Of a DNA stretch of 64,000 nt, positions 45,903-55,918 are shown piece by piece. Location: NCBI RefSeq assembly GCF_000801105.2, contig NC_079519.1:35067288-35131287 (forward strand). The letters are read 5' to 3'. Origin of the DNA: Raphanus sativus. Lineage: Eukaryota; Streptophyta; Magnoliopsida; Brassicales; Brassicaceae. Positions within the stretch are counted from its first letter, which is position 1, and each line of letters begins with the position of its first letter. Both the position numbers and the translations under genes were made by a program. Below the pieces are notes generated by a model that was not told the DNA's origin, did no database searches, and saw nothing but the letters and a program-made list of their open reading frames with translations.

Positions 45903-47479
45903 TCATTTCAACACAATGGAGACCTTATTTTTGTGAGAGAGTGTAAGAGCGATCTGAGACAGCTCATCATAATTCGATGTATTAAGGCAACTCCTCAACT
46001 GGAAAACCAATGTCTCCAATGTTCTTGTGTTTCGCAGCAAAAGTTCCATGAAGGAGGCCACGAGATCCGGCCCTGCAACTTTAAGGGCTGACTTAGCCGG
46101 AAAGATCAGGTCTTGTGGATCTTGTGGTTCCATGTAGAGATTAACATATTTCTCCTGCAAAACAAACAAAGTTATTAGCATGCAAACTACAAACTCTTTC
46201 TACGTATATCAGCCAAAAACTCTTGTAGATTGTAATATAGCAAGGAAAGGATAATAAAATATACCACTGAGCTGTTCCAATCTTCAGTTTTGTAGAAAAC
46301 AATTTTCTTTAATTCAGGTGAGTTTTGTAGCAGCTTAGCTATACCAAGAACCGCAGATCGCAAAATTGTAGTTTTAAGAGTCAACGTTTTGACCTTAAAC
46401 GTCGGGAAATGAACACCACTGAACTCGGCAACAGATAGCATCTAGCAATAAGAATGACAAAGAGATAGTGAATACGTCTCATCAAAAGAAAACCAAAGCA
46501 AACAGTTAATCAAAAAACTACTTAGCTAGCATATGTTTATAATAAAGAATGCAAGAATGTCAAGTTGTCAACATACCTGAAGAAAGCTAAGCCCAACAGT
46601 AAGGTTCTCTACGTTCTGCAAGCTTTCTAGCATAGTTTGCATCATCACTTGGTAATCATCCTTCGGGGTATCATCTTGAGTACACCAGACTCGAGGTAAG
46701 TAATAAATAGTGTCTATGTTAGCTTCTATTAAAGAGGAGACATCAACTAAACTATATTTTTGAGCAAAATCTATCATTCTCAAGTAATGGATATGTGGAG
46801 CCACGATATGACATTTTCTTGGAAAAGAATTGAAGAATTCTAAGTCCAGTCGTCTAAGGCGCGGCGATCCACTCAGATCAATACAAGAAAGTGAACAAGA
46901 CTGCAATTTCAAGCTTTCCAGCATTGGGGACCCAGACAGAAGCTTAGGAAAAGATTCATCGAGTGAAGAGTTACTCAAAGACAAGTTCTGCAGTGATGTC
47001 CAAGAAACGGTGCATTTGGGTCTCATATAGTTGAGTGAATCTCCGATGAGTTGCTTTAGAGATGGATTGCTGAAGAAGAAATCTGGAAAAACGTAATATG
47101 CTTTCAATACCAAAGAAAGCTTCTCCACGTTGCGGGATATTGCAAACTTGATCAGGCTATCAACATGGTTGCTCCTTTCGCTGTCTTCCCACGTTTCGCT
47201 ATCAACGTGGAGATGGAATCGCATGATTTTTGCGGCCGTGTAGCTATCTAGGGTTTCGAGAATCGATTCAATAGAAGAGGATGTAATATGAGGAAAAGAG
47301 AGATAAGGTGTCTTGCACCATACATGCCTCCAACGTTTGGACAAGACGCTAGTTGTGATGGCTACACTGGTCGGAACAAAGGACAGGATATGGTGGAGCA
47401 TCTCGTCTGGTAGAGAGCTGATTGAGTCTACACCGCCAAAGAGGTGGCTAGGGTTTTCCTCCTTTGGTGGTTCTTCCAT
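45903..47479 (-). CDS. F-box/LRR-type protein, gene 2
   Basis: Close duplicate of gene 1 with the same three-exon structure: 46577-47479, 46265-46441, 45903-46155. About 440 residues. Compared with gene 1, the N-terminus is shorter (MEEPPKEENPSHLFGG; gene 1 has an extra SNAPAGAQ-type stretch). Substitutions are scattered (for example SFVPTSVAI for SFVPTNVAI) and the reading frame is open throughout. F-box near residues 20-60. Both copies intact suggests either a very recent duplication or that both are retained. Target protein unknown. Confidence 0.88.
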
Positions 47480-48681
47480 GTTCGTTCGGATTTTGATCAA
47501 TCCTGAATTTTCTTTTCTGTGTTAAAATAGAATATTTCAATCAGTTTTATGTGTGGACAAACTAAAGATGGTATAGATCTATTCTTTATAATAATCAGAT
47601 TCACCAGATTTATTTATTAATTATTCCGATTTCACCAGATTTATTTCTTAATTATCTAGGCCTGAATTTATAGTTTTTAACTTTAAGATTTTAAATATTT
47701 ATCTTAATTTTTATTATTAATAAAATTTAATTATAAATGTAGAAAAACAAAATATTAAAAATAATATCAAAAATAAAATTTATCTCATATAGTATGATAT
47801 TTTTGAAATGTAAATTGTTTATCAACAAAAAGAATTTAAAACTTCAAAAAAAATTTTTATGTTATTAAACTCTAGAGCTAAGTAATGTCCAATGTAGGGG
47901 AAATAGCATATTCCAATCTATACTTTTCCACCAGTGCTTATTTTTTTCGAACGATAAACAAATTTGTAGTTCTTCATGAACTACGAATAAATTAAGACTA
48001 GAGTTTAACTATGTTTTTCATTTAATAAACTTTGATAGTATCGTAAATTTTTTTGGTATAGGATTTATATTTTAGTTTTATTTATTGCATAACAATTAAA
48101 TTTATTGTTTATATTTCTTATTTCTTAATTAATATATAGTGATTTTTTTTTACCCTTTTATTAAATGTTATTACATTTTTGAGCTTGGTACAATTAAGAT
48201 ATAATTTGAAATAATTAAATTAAGAAACTTCTTCAACATATTATTTTTGAGAAATATATAGCTGTAGAAATAATATTTTAACACATGTTAGTAACTTTGT
48301 TTTGGTATAAAAATATTCTTAGTTAACAAGTTTTAACACATTTAATGCTAAATGATAATATATTTAAATAAAAGCATTAAAAATTAAATAGGTTAATTTA
48401 CCAATTTAATATAATTTAGTCATATATTATTTATATAATACTTCTATTTAGTATATACATACTTTAATGCATTATTTAATATAAAAAAAATAAAAGTTTA
48501 GTAGGATTTTGTTAAATTTTTCTCAATAAATTTGGTTATAACTAAAAATAAAAACCAAGTTTGTAGTTAAAATTGATTTATGTTCTATGCATGTGGTTTG
48601 GTTTTTTGGACAGGACGAGGTTGCTCATAATTTTTGTTTGCATTGTTGTCAAAAAAATTTAAAATTGATTTATTATTAATA
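47480..48681. other. 5' flank of F-box gene 2 and AT-rich spacer
   Basis: Homologous to the gene 1 flank up to about 47870; beyond that AT-rich sequence without recognisable genes. Confidence 0.55.
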
Positions 48682-49029
48682 TCTATAATATTATTTGAGA
48701 AGTCAGTTTTCTAAGTGTCGGGTTCACGTTAATTCTCACGATAGTTGATTACAATGATAGTCTTATTGAATTGGATTAATTATTATTGTCATTATTAATA
48801 TTTTTAAAAGTTATTTTTGTAACCACATTATTATAAAAAAGGAATTTTTTGTAACCCAATTTTTATAAAAACAAAATTTATATAAAAGATAATTTCCCAT
48901 GTTGGTTACATATATGTGTGTCATCTTAATACAACATCATGAAATTTCCTTACTTTTTAATATTTACCCTTTTTCGTAATTTACATTTTTGTTTTTTTCA
49001 TTCATAGATATTTTTTATATTTTTACAAA
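48682..49029 (+). mobile_element. Helitron 5'-end fragment
   Basis: Begins TCTATAATATTATTTGAGAA, a Helitron-type 5' end, but no 3' hairpin/CTRR precedes the next 5' end at 49030. Either truncated or part of a tandem 5'-end arrangement like the one in the acetylesterase intron. Confidence 0.55.
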
Positions 49030-50111
49030 TCTATACTATTATTTGCGAAGTGATTTTTCACAACGGAGCTCTCACGTTAAAAGTTAGAATAGTTAATTTC
49101 GATGGTACCCTTAATGAATAAAAAAATATATTTTAGCTAAAAAATAAAAACGAATTTTTAAAATTAAAAATAGTAAGAATTATCCAAAATCTTAAAATAT
49201 AGATTTTAAATACAAATATAATATATATATATATATACTGTTGTAATCCAAAAAATCTTTTAATAAAAAGTTCAAAATTAAAAAAAGACACATATTAGTC
49301 AAGTAAAATATTTATTTTTTGTAAACAAAAATAATTTACAAAAAAGAAAGAACATAATTTAGGAAAATATATTATTTATAGTAGTTTTATAAAAAGGAAA
49401 GTTCACAAAAAACAATCTTGATATGAAAGAAAAATAAAGATCTCTTTTACAAGTAATAAATTATTTTATTTCTATCCATAATTTTTTTTCCAGATTATTA
49501 CAAAATTAATTCAAATAACATAACTAAGATATCTTTGACTTTGATGAACTAAAATAATATTATGTTTATCTTGTATACATCTAAAGTATACATTTATTTA
49601 GAATTTACGAAAAGTAATTATTTTGTAAATATTGATATTTGTTCATGAGGTTTTGAATTTTTATTAAAGTATAATTACATATTTAAAATGAAGAGTTGAA
49701 ATAATTTAATAAATTAAACTAATCAAATTTTGTTTAACTAAAACTGTACTTCGATTTGAAGAAATATATGCAACTCAATATAACCGACAAAGTAAGTAAC
49801 TTAAAAAATAAAAAACTGTATACGCAAAATCACAAACTAAAATGTAAATATAAAATTTGTAAACCTTTTAATCTATTTAGAACAATAAATAATAGTTGAA
49901 TTACGTTATAATATATCCAAGTAATAATCAGTTTCATTAGATAATATATATTAAATTTATATATTTAACTAAAATAGCATAATATTATTAAAAATAAATC
50001 TTACATATAAATAGAAAATGATCAAGTAAAATAATAAAATATTAATAAATTTATAATACATTTATTTTATAAATATTTTTATCCGTGCATGCGCACGGAA
50101 AAATCACCTAA
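49030..50111 (+). mobile_element. Non-autonomous Helitron
   Basis: Starts TCTATACTATTATTTGCGAA after a host A. Ends in the hairpin CCGTGCATGCGCACGG plus AAAAATCACCTAA, followed by T (CTRR end). About 1.08 kb, AT-rich, non-coding. Same family as the element at 9276-10044. Confidence 0.82.
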
Positions 50112-50658
50112 TTATTATTGATTATTATGTCATATTATGTAATTAATGAAATTAATCTTTTTTTTTAAACAATGAAATTGGCATATTATGATTATTTTTA
50201 TGGTAGATAAAAATACTATTTCTCTTTTAATAGAGAAGGTAAACTATCCAAACATTTTAAAACTGTTTTGGCCATAACAGATACTAATAGACTCATCATT
50301 TTAGAACTATCAACACAAACTTCTTTTTTCTTCTTTTGGCCACACTAAACATGTCAGTTGTAAACGTTTAGTCTATATAAATATACGATAGGAAAAAAAA
50401 CATTTTTATTTTGGAACTGATAACCATAAATGAAACTGTTTTTATAATAAAAACACGCATATTTTCTTTAAATATTTTCATATTAAATTATAAAAAAAAG
50501 TAAAAGCACCGTTCAAAATCTAATTGTCTTTTAAAATAAAAAAAATATGCAGTTTGAAATGAAGGACATGGGGTTGGTTGCTTTACTTGAATTGCCTTTA
50601 GTAGCTGATGTTCTAAATCTTGAGTTTATGGAGGATTTTTTTTAGAATAATCTTGAGT
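50112..50658. other. AT-rich spacer beside the CYP96A fragment
   Basis: Non-coding. Positions about 50550-50632 match 43940-44045. The short block CTTGAGTTTATGGA is present twice (50619 and 50651 areas) at the broken end of the CYP96A fragment, suggesting repair at a deletion breakpoint. Confidence 0.55.
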
Positions 50659-51054
50659 TTATGGAATCCTCAGATCCTCCCATAGTTCCATATCAGCACT
50701 TAAGATTCCATCTCCCAGAGCATTGAAGATCTTCTTAGCCTCACGTCCTTTAGGGTAATTCCCAAAGTTCAAGCTTAGTATGTGATTGATATTCCTTGTG
50801 TCTGCGGTGAATAGCATGTTGGTACCACTAAGCCATGGTCCTTTGAAAGAAAAATTTAGATTGGCAGCCTCGAGAACCTCGACGGAAAAGTCGAAGATAC
50901 GAGGGAGACAAGCGAGCATTCCTGGAAGCATCCCAAGGAAAGGCCAGTTCTTGAGAATGGGCTGGCCGTGGGATTTCTTGTGGAGGAAGGTACACTTGAA
51001 TACAAGGAAAAAAAGGAATGCTACGAAGACTTGAATTAAGCCTGTCATAGACAT
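50659..51054 (-). pseudogene. CYP96A 5' fragment (first about 130 residues)
   Basis: Starts MSMTGLIQVFVAFLFFLVFK and reads through KNWPFLGMLPGMLACLPRIF and FKGPWLSGTNMLFTADTRNI to ADMELWEDLR, then two foreign residues and a stop. The remaining about 365 residues, including heme-binding and I-helix regions, are missing, so it is non-functional. Its promoter block (51055-51217) resembles that of CYP96A gene 2 (59041-59220) but is split by the LTR element. Confidence 0.93.
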
Positions 51055-51217
51055 GTCTAGGCAAAGGATTTATGAGTGCATATGCAATAATCTTAGTTAA
51101 ATTGGTTTGCTATATATAACCTAGATTCGACTAAATGCAGAAGGTTGGTTGGAAATCTTTCCTGGCTGGCCTAACTCAACTAACCGGATCGGACCAAATT
51201 CCCCAAACTCATTTATG
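51055..51217 (-). promoter_or_regulatory. CYP96A promoter block, copy at the 5' fragment
   Basis: TATATATAACCTAGA (about 51109-51123) and TAAATGCAGAAGGTTGGT have clear counterparts at 59099-59134 upstream of intact CYP96A gene 2. The homology is cut at about 51217 by the LTR element and resumes at about 55473 (CACATGAAC ... ATAGTTAAAC against CACTGAACAG ... ATAGTTCAAA at 59217). Confidence 0.65.
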
Positions 51218-51585
51218 CACCTTATGGATTTGGCCTACTAAAGACAAACATGCTTATTGGGCTCTACGTGTTTGTCAAGCTAGTAATTGTTTACTATTCT
51301 TTTATCTAAAGATAATATCAAACTTTGTAGATTAGTTAGAATAAGATATACGATTCTGATCTTTGTATAGTATAAATAGGATCATCGCTTTGTAAAGAAA
51401 CTATTGATATATTGAATAATAAAAACCCTAGAACTTTGTTCTTCTTCCTTGTCTTCGGAATCAACGAACATCAAGAACCCTCGTTTGAACGGCTATTCTT
51501 CGGAATCAACGATCATCGAGTCCTCGAGCGGCCATTCCTGTGGGAATCAACGATCTTCGAGCTTATCAAGCTTGACGCTCCGCCA
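51218..51585 (+). repeat. 5' LTR of the pol-less element
   Basis: Contains a TATA-like TATAGTATAAATAGG (about 51367-51381) and repeated CGGAATCAACGA blocks near its 3' end. Ends CGCCA before the primer binding site. Confidence 0.8.
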
Positions 51586-51640
51586 GTTTGGTATCAGAGC
51601 AAGCACGTTCCTGTCCGGAATTTTTTTTTTTTTCTACATC

Positions 51641-52375
51641 ATGGCATCTAACAATTTGCTTGTCTTAATGGATCAACACACGAGTGAATCACTACCAAAT
51701 CTGTTTTCTCAAAGTGAAGAAAATCCCTACACCGAGATTGAGATTTTGGGTGAACCTGTTTTTGATGTATATGACGAGCCGGATTTCTATGTTAATGATG
51801 AAGAACTATTAGTTACGAGTTGTGGAGATATTCATTGGTGGATCGGCAACGAGAAACCATATCCATTTTCACTAAGGGAAGAAAATCGCTACAATGAAAT
51901 TGAGATATATGGTGAACCTGTTTTTGACATCTATGGTGAGCCTGTTTCTGACGTCTATGACGACGAGCCGGGTTTCCATGTTAAGGATGAAGAAATTTTG
52001 ATTAAGAGTTACAAGGATGCTGCACATTCACAATCTAAATATGACAAGAACCAAGTTATCGAGAGACAGCCCATGATCCTTTCAAGATTAAGGCAGCCCG
52101 TCTATAAGTTGAATGTTGCTTTTGATCATATAAGCTATACCAGTTTGTGTGAAGAAACACCAGAACATACACAGAATCGTTTGATGTGTTTCTTTTGGAC
52201 TTGGTCATCACATGTCCTTACATCCAATATGTTACTTGCGGGTATCCCCATGTTCAAGATGCGGGGTCATATATTTTTATCAATAGATACTTATTTGGTA
52301 AAAGTTGGAGGAGGAATGAATCCCGTACTAGACAGTACGACAAAGTCTTTTTCTTTGTCCTTTTTTTTATTATAA
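51641..52375 (+). CDS. ORF1 of the pol-less LTR element, unknown protein
   Basis: 244 residues starting MASNNLLVLMDQHTSESLPN. Acidic, with internal repeats of the type EPVFDVYDEP / EPVFDIYGEP / EPVSDVYDDEP. The open frame continues upstream into the LTR, but this ATG is the first after the primer binding site. No zinc knuckle or known Gag signature is visible. The acidic repeat style reminds me of linker regions in some crucifer LTR-element polyproteins, which is a weak impression only. Confidence 0.5.
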   Translation: MASNNLLVLMDQHTSESLPNLFSQSEENPYTEIEILGEPVFDVYDEPDFYVNDEELLVTSCGDIHWWIGNEKPYPFSLREENRYNEIEIYGEPVFDIYGEPVSDVYDDEPGFHVKDEEILIKSYKDAAHSQSKYDKNQVIERQPMILSRLRQPVYKLNVAFDHISYTSLCEETPEHTQNRLMCFFWTWSSHVLTSNMLLAGIPMFKMRGHIFLSIDTYLVKVGGGMNPVLDSTTKSFSLSFFLL

Positions 52376-52622
52376 TAAAGGGGAGAAAGAAGAAAAAGGA
52401 AGCTACGTTATATGTTGTTGTGAAGCATGTCTTCCTGATTTGGCGAGTGAACCAAACTCCATTAATACTGGTTCCGAGCAGCTCTTCTCTTCTTGCTACT
52501 GTGCGATGCAAGAACCGGGTTCGAACACTTTGGTGATGCTCTGTTTTCACTCAGCTTTTGCATGTGATGTTCAGAGTATGAGCTTTCTTCAGTGAACATG
52601 TCTTGTTGACCTTCATATTCAA

Positions 52623-55247
52623 ATGAGGTGTAACGTGAGCGGCGGTTGGATCTTCTTGTCATGTTCTCTGGCATTGTTAGTAAGGTCGAGGGGAGAACAT
52701 GATTTTTGTTATGCCGCTTGTGTTGGGCGATTTATGCTTCACTGTGGTTCTCTTGTGGCTTTTGTCTTTGATGAAAAAGGGGAAAGAAAATGTTCCTGGT
52801 CACTATGGGCTCGGGATATCTTTATGATTCTTTTTCAAGAATTCTCTCACATGATCATTTTAATCCTTTTGAAATTACTATTTCTAAGTAATTTACCGTG
52901 TGGAACGTATAAGTGGGAAACTAGAGCTATATGTGATCCACGACTGAGGCTCGACAATACGTCTTTGACAAATACGTGGTGGGATGAAGTTTCTTGGGCA
53001 TCAAGTAACCTTCTTGGCTCTCGCCCTTGTCTTCATGTTCAAAGAGACAACTCTGTTATTTTTCCACCATCATTGACTCATTTACCTCTTGTCACCTGTC
53101 ACATGGAGGAAGACATCTATGTTCTGAGAGGCGCACAGTACCAACAAGGGCTTTGTTTGGAAGCGGTAATGGGTTTCTTTGCTATAATAGTCATTGTTGA
53201 AGCCGCAACAGATGTCCCGAATTTACGCCATGACCAACGACATCTTCTCTTGTATCGCCATATTTTCTTAGTAGAAGGAGATAATGATAAGTGCAGCATC
53301 AGCTGGGATTTGATCGTGAGTATTGTGGTTTCTCCGGTTGTTCTTTCACTAAGATTTATCGACGTGACGCTTGGCAAAACCCTAACTTCAATTTGCGTTG
53401 GTACTCTTTCTCTACGTCGGCTCTGTCAAGTGGGATATTTTGGGCTCTGTGTGCTATCTGGCAAGGAGGTGTCAATGGTTGCACGTCCACTGTGGTTACG
53501 CCAGGCAGCGAGGTCTGTAGTACACACTTTCATTATTGTGCCAACCGTGTATTTTCAACGGTTCCTTTTACGTATGGGATTACGGCTTGGAGCTTCTACG
53601 GGGAGCTTAAGAGTGGTGTGTGTTTCACATGTGGAGTTCTCTTATGAAGTCATAGAGGTTCTTGGTTGGGAGAAAGACATATGTGGGAGTACAATGAAGT
53701 GCGAGATGTACGAACATGAGTTTTGGAAATTGCAACAGGAGGAACACATCTCTAAAGAACAGAGTTGCTTTTTCCCGCATGTTTTGTTTAATCTTGGACA
53801 CGTGCCTCTATATATGACTTGTGGTTTTCCCTCCTATCGACTCCAACCTGGTGATAAAGCAAATATATCTCGTGACGGGTTGTTAGTTTGGTGCGTGGTG
53901 CAGGGTAGGAAGTCCACTACTTCAGTTTCTTCTTTGGAGATGAAGGAGATCGTGTTCTGTTTTTCTCTAAGAAATATCATGAGATGCAAGATGTGTATTG
54001 CACGAGTATTGTTCTTGGAGAATTTGATGATCTTTGAGATCCTTTCGCTACCTCGTCTCAAAGCAGAAGACTTATGTTTGCTATCCACCTTGAAGATGGG
54101 AATGGTAACCCAACGTTTTGCTGATCTTGATGTCCTCTATGGGCTGGTGGTGGTCTGTTCTTGTTCCATTTTTGCTCTGGTTTTCACTATCTTTGATGGA
54201 GACCCGGTCGGTGCTGTTTCTGTCGAGGAGTGTAACAGTGATGCTGATAGATTTCAGGGTTCCCAGTGCGACGTAAATCAAATTCTTCACACGGAGTTGT
54301 TCGTCAGTTCAAAGATTCTCAACATGAGGTTATATACTGCATATTACAAAGAGGTAGGGAGCACCTACATGATATGTCTTATGGTTCAGTCATTGCTAAA
54401 GACATGGTGCGTTACCAGCTTCTTGAAAAAAGCAATATTCACTGTAGCTATTCAAGAAGGGCTTTGGTATTTTCGGCTCCAAGTTCATGTTGCTATACAC
54501 AAACAAGAATTTATGGTAGTACGGGTAAGATGGATCAAATTTTGCGAAAGTCTCCGTCAAGAGAAGATTTCTATTCTGAGTGTCATAGTTGATTTCTTTG
54601 TTGACATTGTTATTTGTGGGGCCTTGTTCGACGACACAATGTTTCAACGCCACCCCTCCTTGGATCACTTACACCTGGAGCTTGGGAGAGTACCATATTC
54701 TGTCTTTGCTTGCTTTTGGTTCAACGATGAAATACAGTTCTCATGGGCATCATCGGCTCTCGTCATGACTCGTGGGGTTCTTCTCATGCCTTTCACGATC
54801 GACGCCTTCATGACAAACTCGGTCTTGTCAATTGTGTGGCACTGTAAATTTTCTAAGCGACGAATAAGAGATTTTTGCTGCAGACGTCTGAGGTCCAGTT
54901 CACATCGACGGTGCATGTTTATAGGGGTAACGTTACTTACGCATCAAGGACAAATGAAGTTTGTTGTTTTGGCTTTGGAATGTGTGATACAACAGGATGG
55001 CAACAGCCAATCATTGACAACAATGGAATTTGTTGGACGGACAATTCAGATTCAGAGACGAATCTTTTCTAACTGGGAGGGACTGATGCAGCGCACCTTA
55101 TGGATTTGGCCTACTAAAGACAAACATGCTTATTGGGCTCTACGTGTTTGTCAAGCTAGTAATTGTTTACTATTCTTTTATCTAAAGATAATATCAAACC
55201 TTTGTAGATTAGTTAGAATAAGATATACGATTCTGATCTTTGTATAG
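52623..55247 (+). CDS. ORF2 of the pol-less LTR element: 874-codon frame, no recognised domain
   Basis: An uninterrupted 874-codon frame in moderately AT-rich DNA, far longer than chance predicts. The translation is rich in Cys, Trp, Phe, Val and Leu with scattered hydrophobic stretches (for example FSHMIILILLKLLFLSN and VVVCSCSIFALVFTIF) and few charged blocks. No RT (YxDD), integrase, protease (DSGA) or RNase H motif. The last about 54 codons run into the 3' LTR. The opposite strand has only short frames (under about 95 codons), so this is not an antisense shadow. It may be a real protein of unknown role, or a once-coding region read in a fortuitously open frame. No function assigned. Confidence 0.45.
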   Translation: MRCNVSGGWIFLSCSLALLVRSRGEHDFCYAACVGRFMLHCGSLVAFVFDEKGERKCSWSLWARDIFMILFQEFSHMIILILLKLLFLSNLPCGTYKWETRAICDPRLRLDNTSLTNTWWDEVSWASSNLLGSRPCLHVQRDNSVIFPPSLTHLPLVTCHMEEDIYVLRGAQYQQGLCLEAVMGFFAIIVIVEAATDVPNLRHDQRHLLLYRHIFLVEGDNDKCSISWDLIVSIVVSPVVLSLRFIDVTLGKTLTSICVGTLSLRRLCQVGYFGLCVLSGKEVSMVARPLWLRQAARSVVHTFIIVPTVYFQRFLLRMGLRLGASTGSLRVVCVSHVEFSYEVIEVLGWEKDICGSTMKCEMYEHEFWKLQQEEHISKEQSCFFPHVLFNLGHVPLYMTCGFPSYRLQPGDKANISRDGLLVWCVVQGRKSTTSVSSLEMKEIVFCFSLRNIMRCKMCIARVLFLENLMIFEILSLPRLKAEDLCLLSTLKMGMVTQRFADLDVLYGLVVVCSCSIFALVFTIFDGDPVGAVSVEECNSDADRFQGSQCDVNQILHTELFVSSKILNMRLYTAYYKEVGSTYMICLMVQSLLKTWCVTSFLKKAIFTVAIQEGLWYFRLQVHVAIHKQEFMVVRVRWIKFCESLRQEKISILSVIVDFFVDIVICGALFDDTMFQRHPSLDHLHLELGRVPYSVFACFWFNDEIQFSWASSALVMTRGVLLMPFTIDAFMTNSVLSIVWHCKFSKRRIRDFCCRRLRSSSHRRCMFIGVTLLTHQGQMKFVVLALECVIQQDGNSQSLTTMEFVGRTIQIQRRIFSNWEGLMQRTLWIWPTKDKHAYWALRVCQASNCLLFFYLKIISNLCRLVRIRYTILIFV

Positions 55248-55472
55248 TATAAATAGGATCATCGCTTTGTAAAGAAACTATTGATATATTGAATAATAAA
55301 AACCCTAGAACTTTGTTCTTCTTCCTTGTCTTCGGTATTCTTCGGAATCAACGAACATCAAGAACCCTCGTTTGAACGGCTATTCTTCGGAATCAACGAT
55401 CATCGAGTCCTCGAGCGGCCATTCCTGTGGGAATCAACGATCTTCGAGCTTATCAAGCTTGACGCTGCGCCA
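55084..55472 (+). repeat. 3' LTR of the pol-less element
   Basis: Starts TGATGCAGCGCACC after the purine tract, ends CTGCGCCA. Matches the 5' LTR apart from a 10-bp insertion (TATTCTTCGG), one extra C and one G/C change. Confidence 0.82.
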
Positions 55473-55738
55473 CACATGAACCCGATTACATAGTTAAACT
55501 TTATCTCAATAATTATATACAATTGTGGATCATGTAATACAGGCGCAGTCAGTCACATGCAAATCCAATACCGAACTTCTATAAGGGATTCAAGTGAAGA
55601 TAGAATAATAGGTAGCTCTCCTGATTTATTCTCACAACCTACTAAAGGCTCAATAGCAATATTTTAAGATAAATGCATGAATTTATATATTGAAAATGAG
55701 TTGGTCTCATCCTTATCAAACCCTGTCTGATCATAAGC
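55473..55738. other. Continuation of the split CYP96A promoter region and spacer
   Basis: The first about 40 bp continue the CYP96A upstream homology interrupted at 51217. The rest is non-coding without recognised features. Confidence 0.55.
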
Positions 55739-55744
55739 ATGATT

Positions 55745-55918
55745 GAGTTGAGTCTTTGGTTAGCTGGAAGGGATACTACAAGCTCAGCTTTCACTTGGTT
55801 CGTCTGGGTTCTCTCTAAACATCCTCAAGTTATGACCAAGATCCGACATGATATTGACACAAAGTTTAATTATCCTACTGAGAAGCTCGTGTGTCTTCAC
55901 CACGCTGCATTGTTCGAA
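55745..55918 (+). pseudogene. CYP96A internal fragment (I-helix to K-helix region)
   Basis: The frame reads LAGRDTTSSAFTWFVWVLSK, HPQVMTKIRHDIDTKFNYPT and LVCLHHAALFE before a stop at 55919. This corresponds to the oxygen-binding I-helix and the following region of CYP96A. About 60 codons survive, on the strand opposite to the 5' fragment at 50659-51054. It comes either from another copy or from an inverted piece of the same one. The heme-binding exon portion is absent. Confidence 0.9.

Larger units (their letters stand above)
51218..55472 (+). mobile_element. LTR retrotransposon lacking recognisable pol (LARD-like) with long unknown ORF
   Basis: Direct repeats 51218-51585 and 55084-55472 act as LTRs. 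A primer binding site TTGGTATCAGAGC lies at 51588-51600 and a purine-rich tract (CTGGGAGGGAC) precedes the right LTR. The LTRs differ by a 10-bp insertion, a 1-bp indel and one substitution, plus extra bases at the start of the right LTR (TGATGCAGC), so insertion is recent. No protease, RT, RNase H or integrase motif was found in any frame. The exact left terminus and the target duplication are unclear. Confidence 0.85.

Noticed and set aside
51449..51640. Upstream extension of LTR-element ORF1 into the 5' LTR
   Set aside because: The frame is open, but this part is LTR and primer binding site; the ATG at 51641 is the more sensible start.
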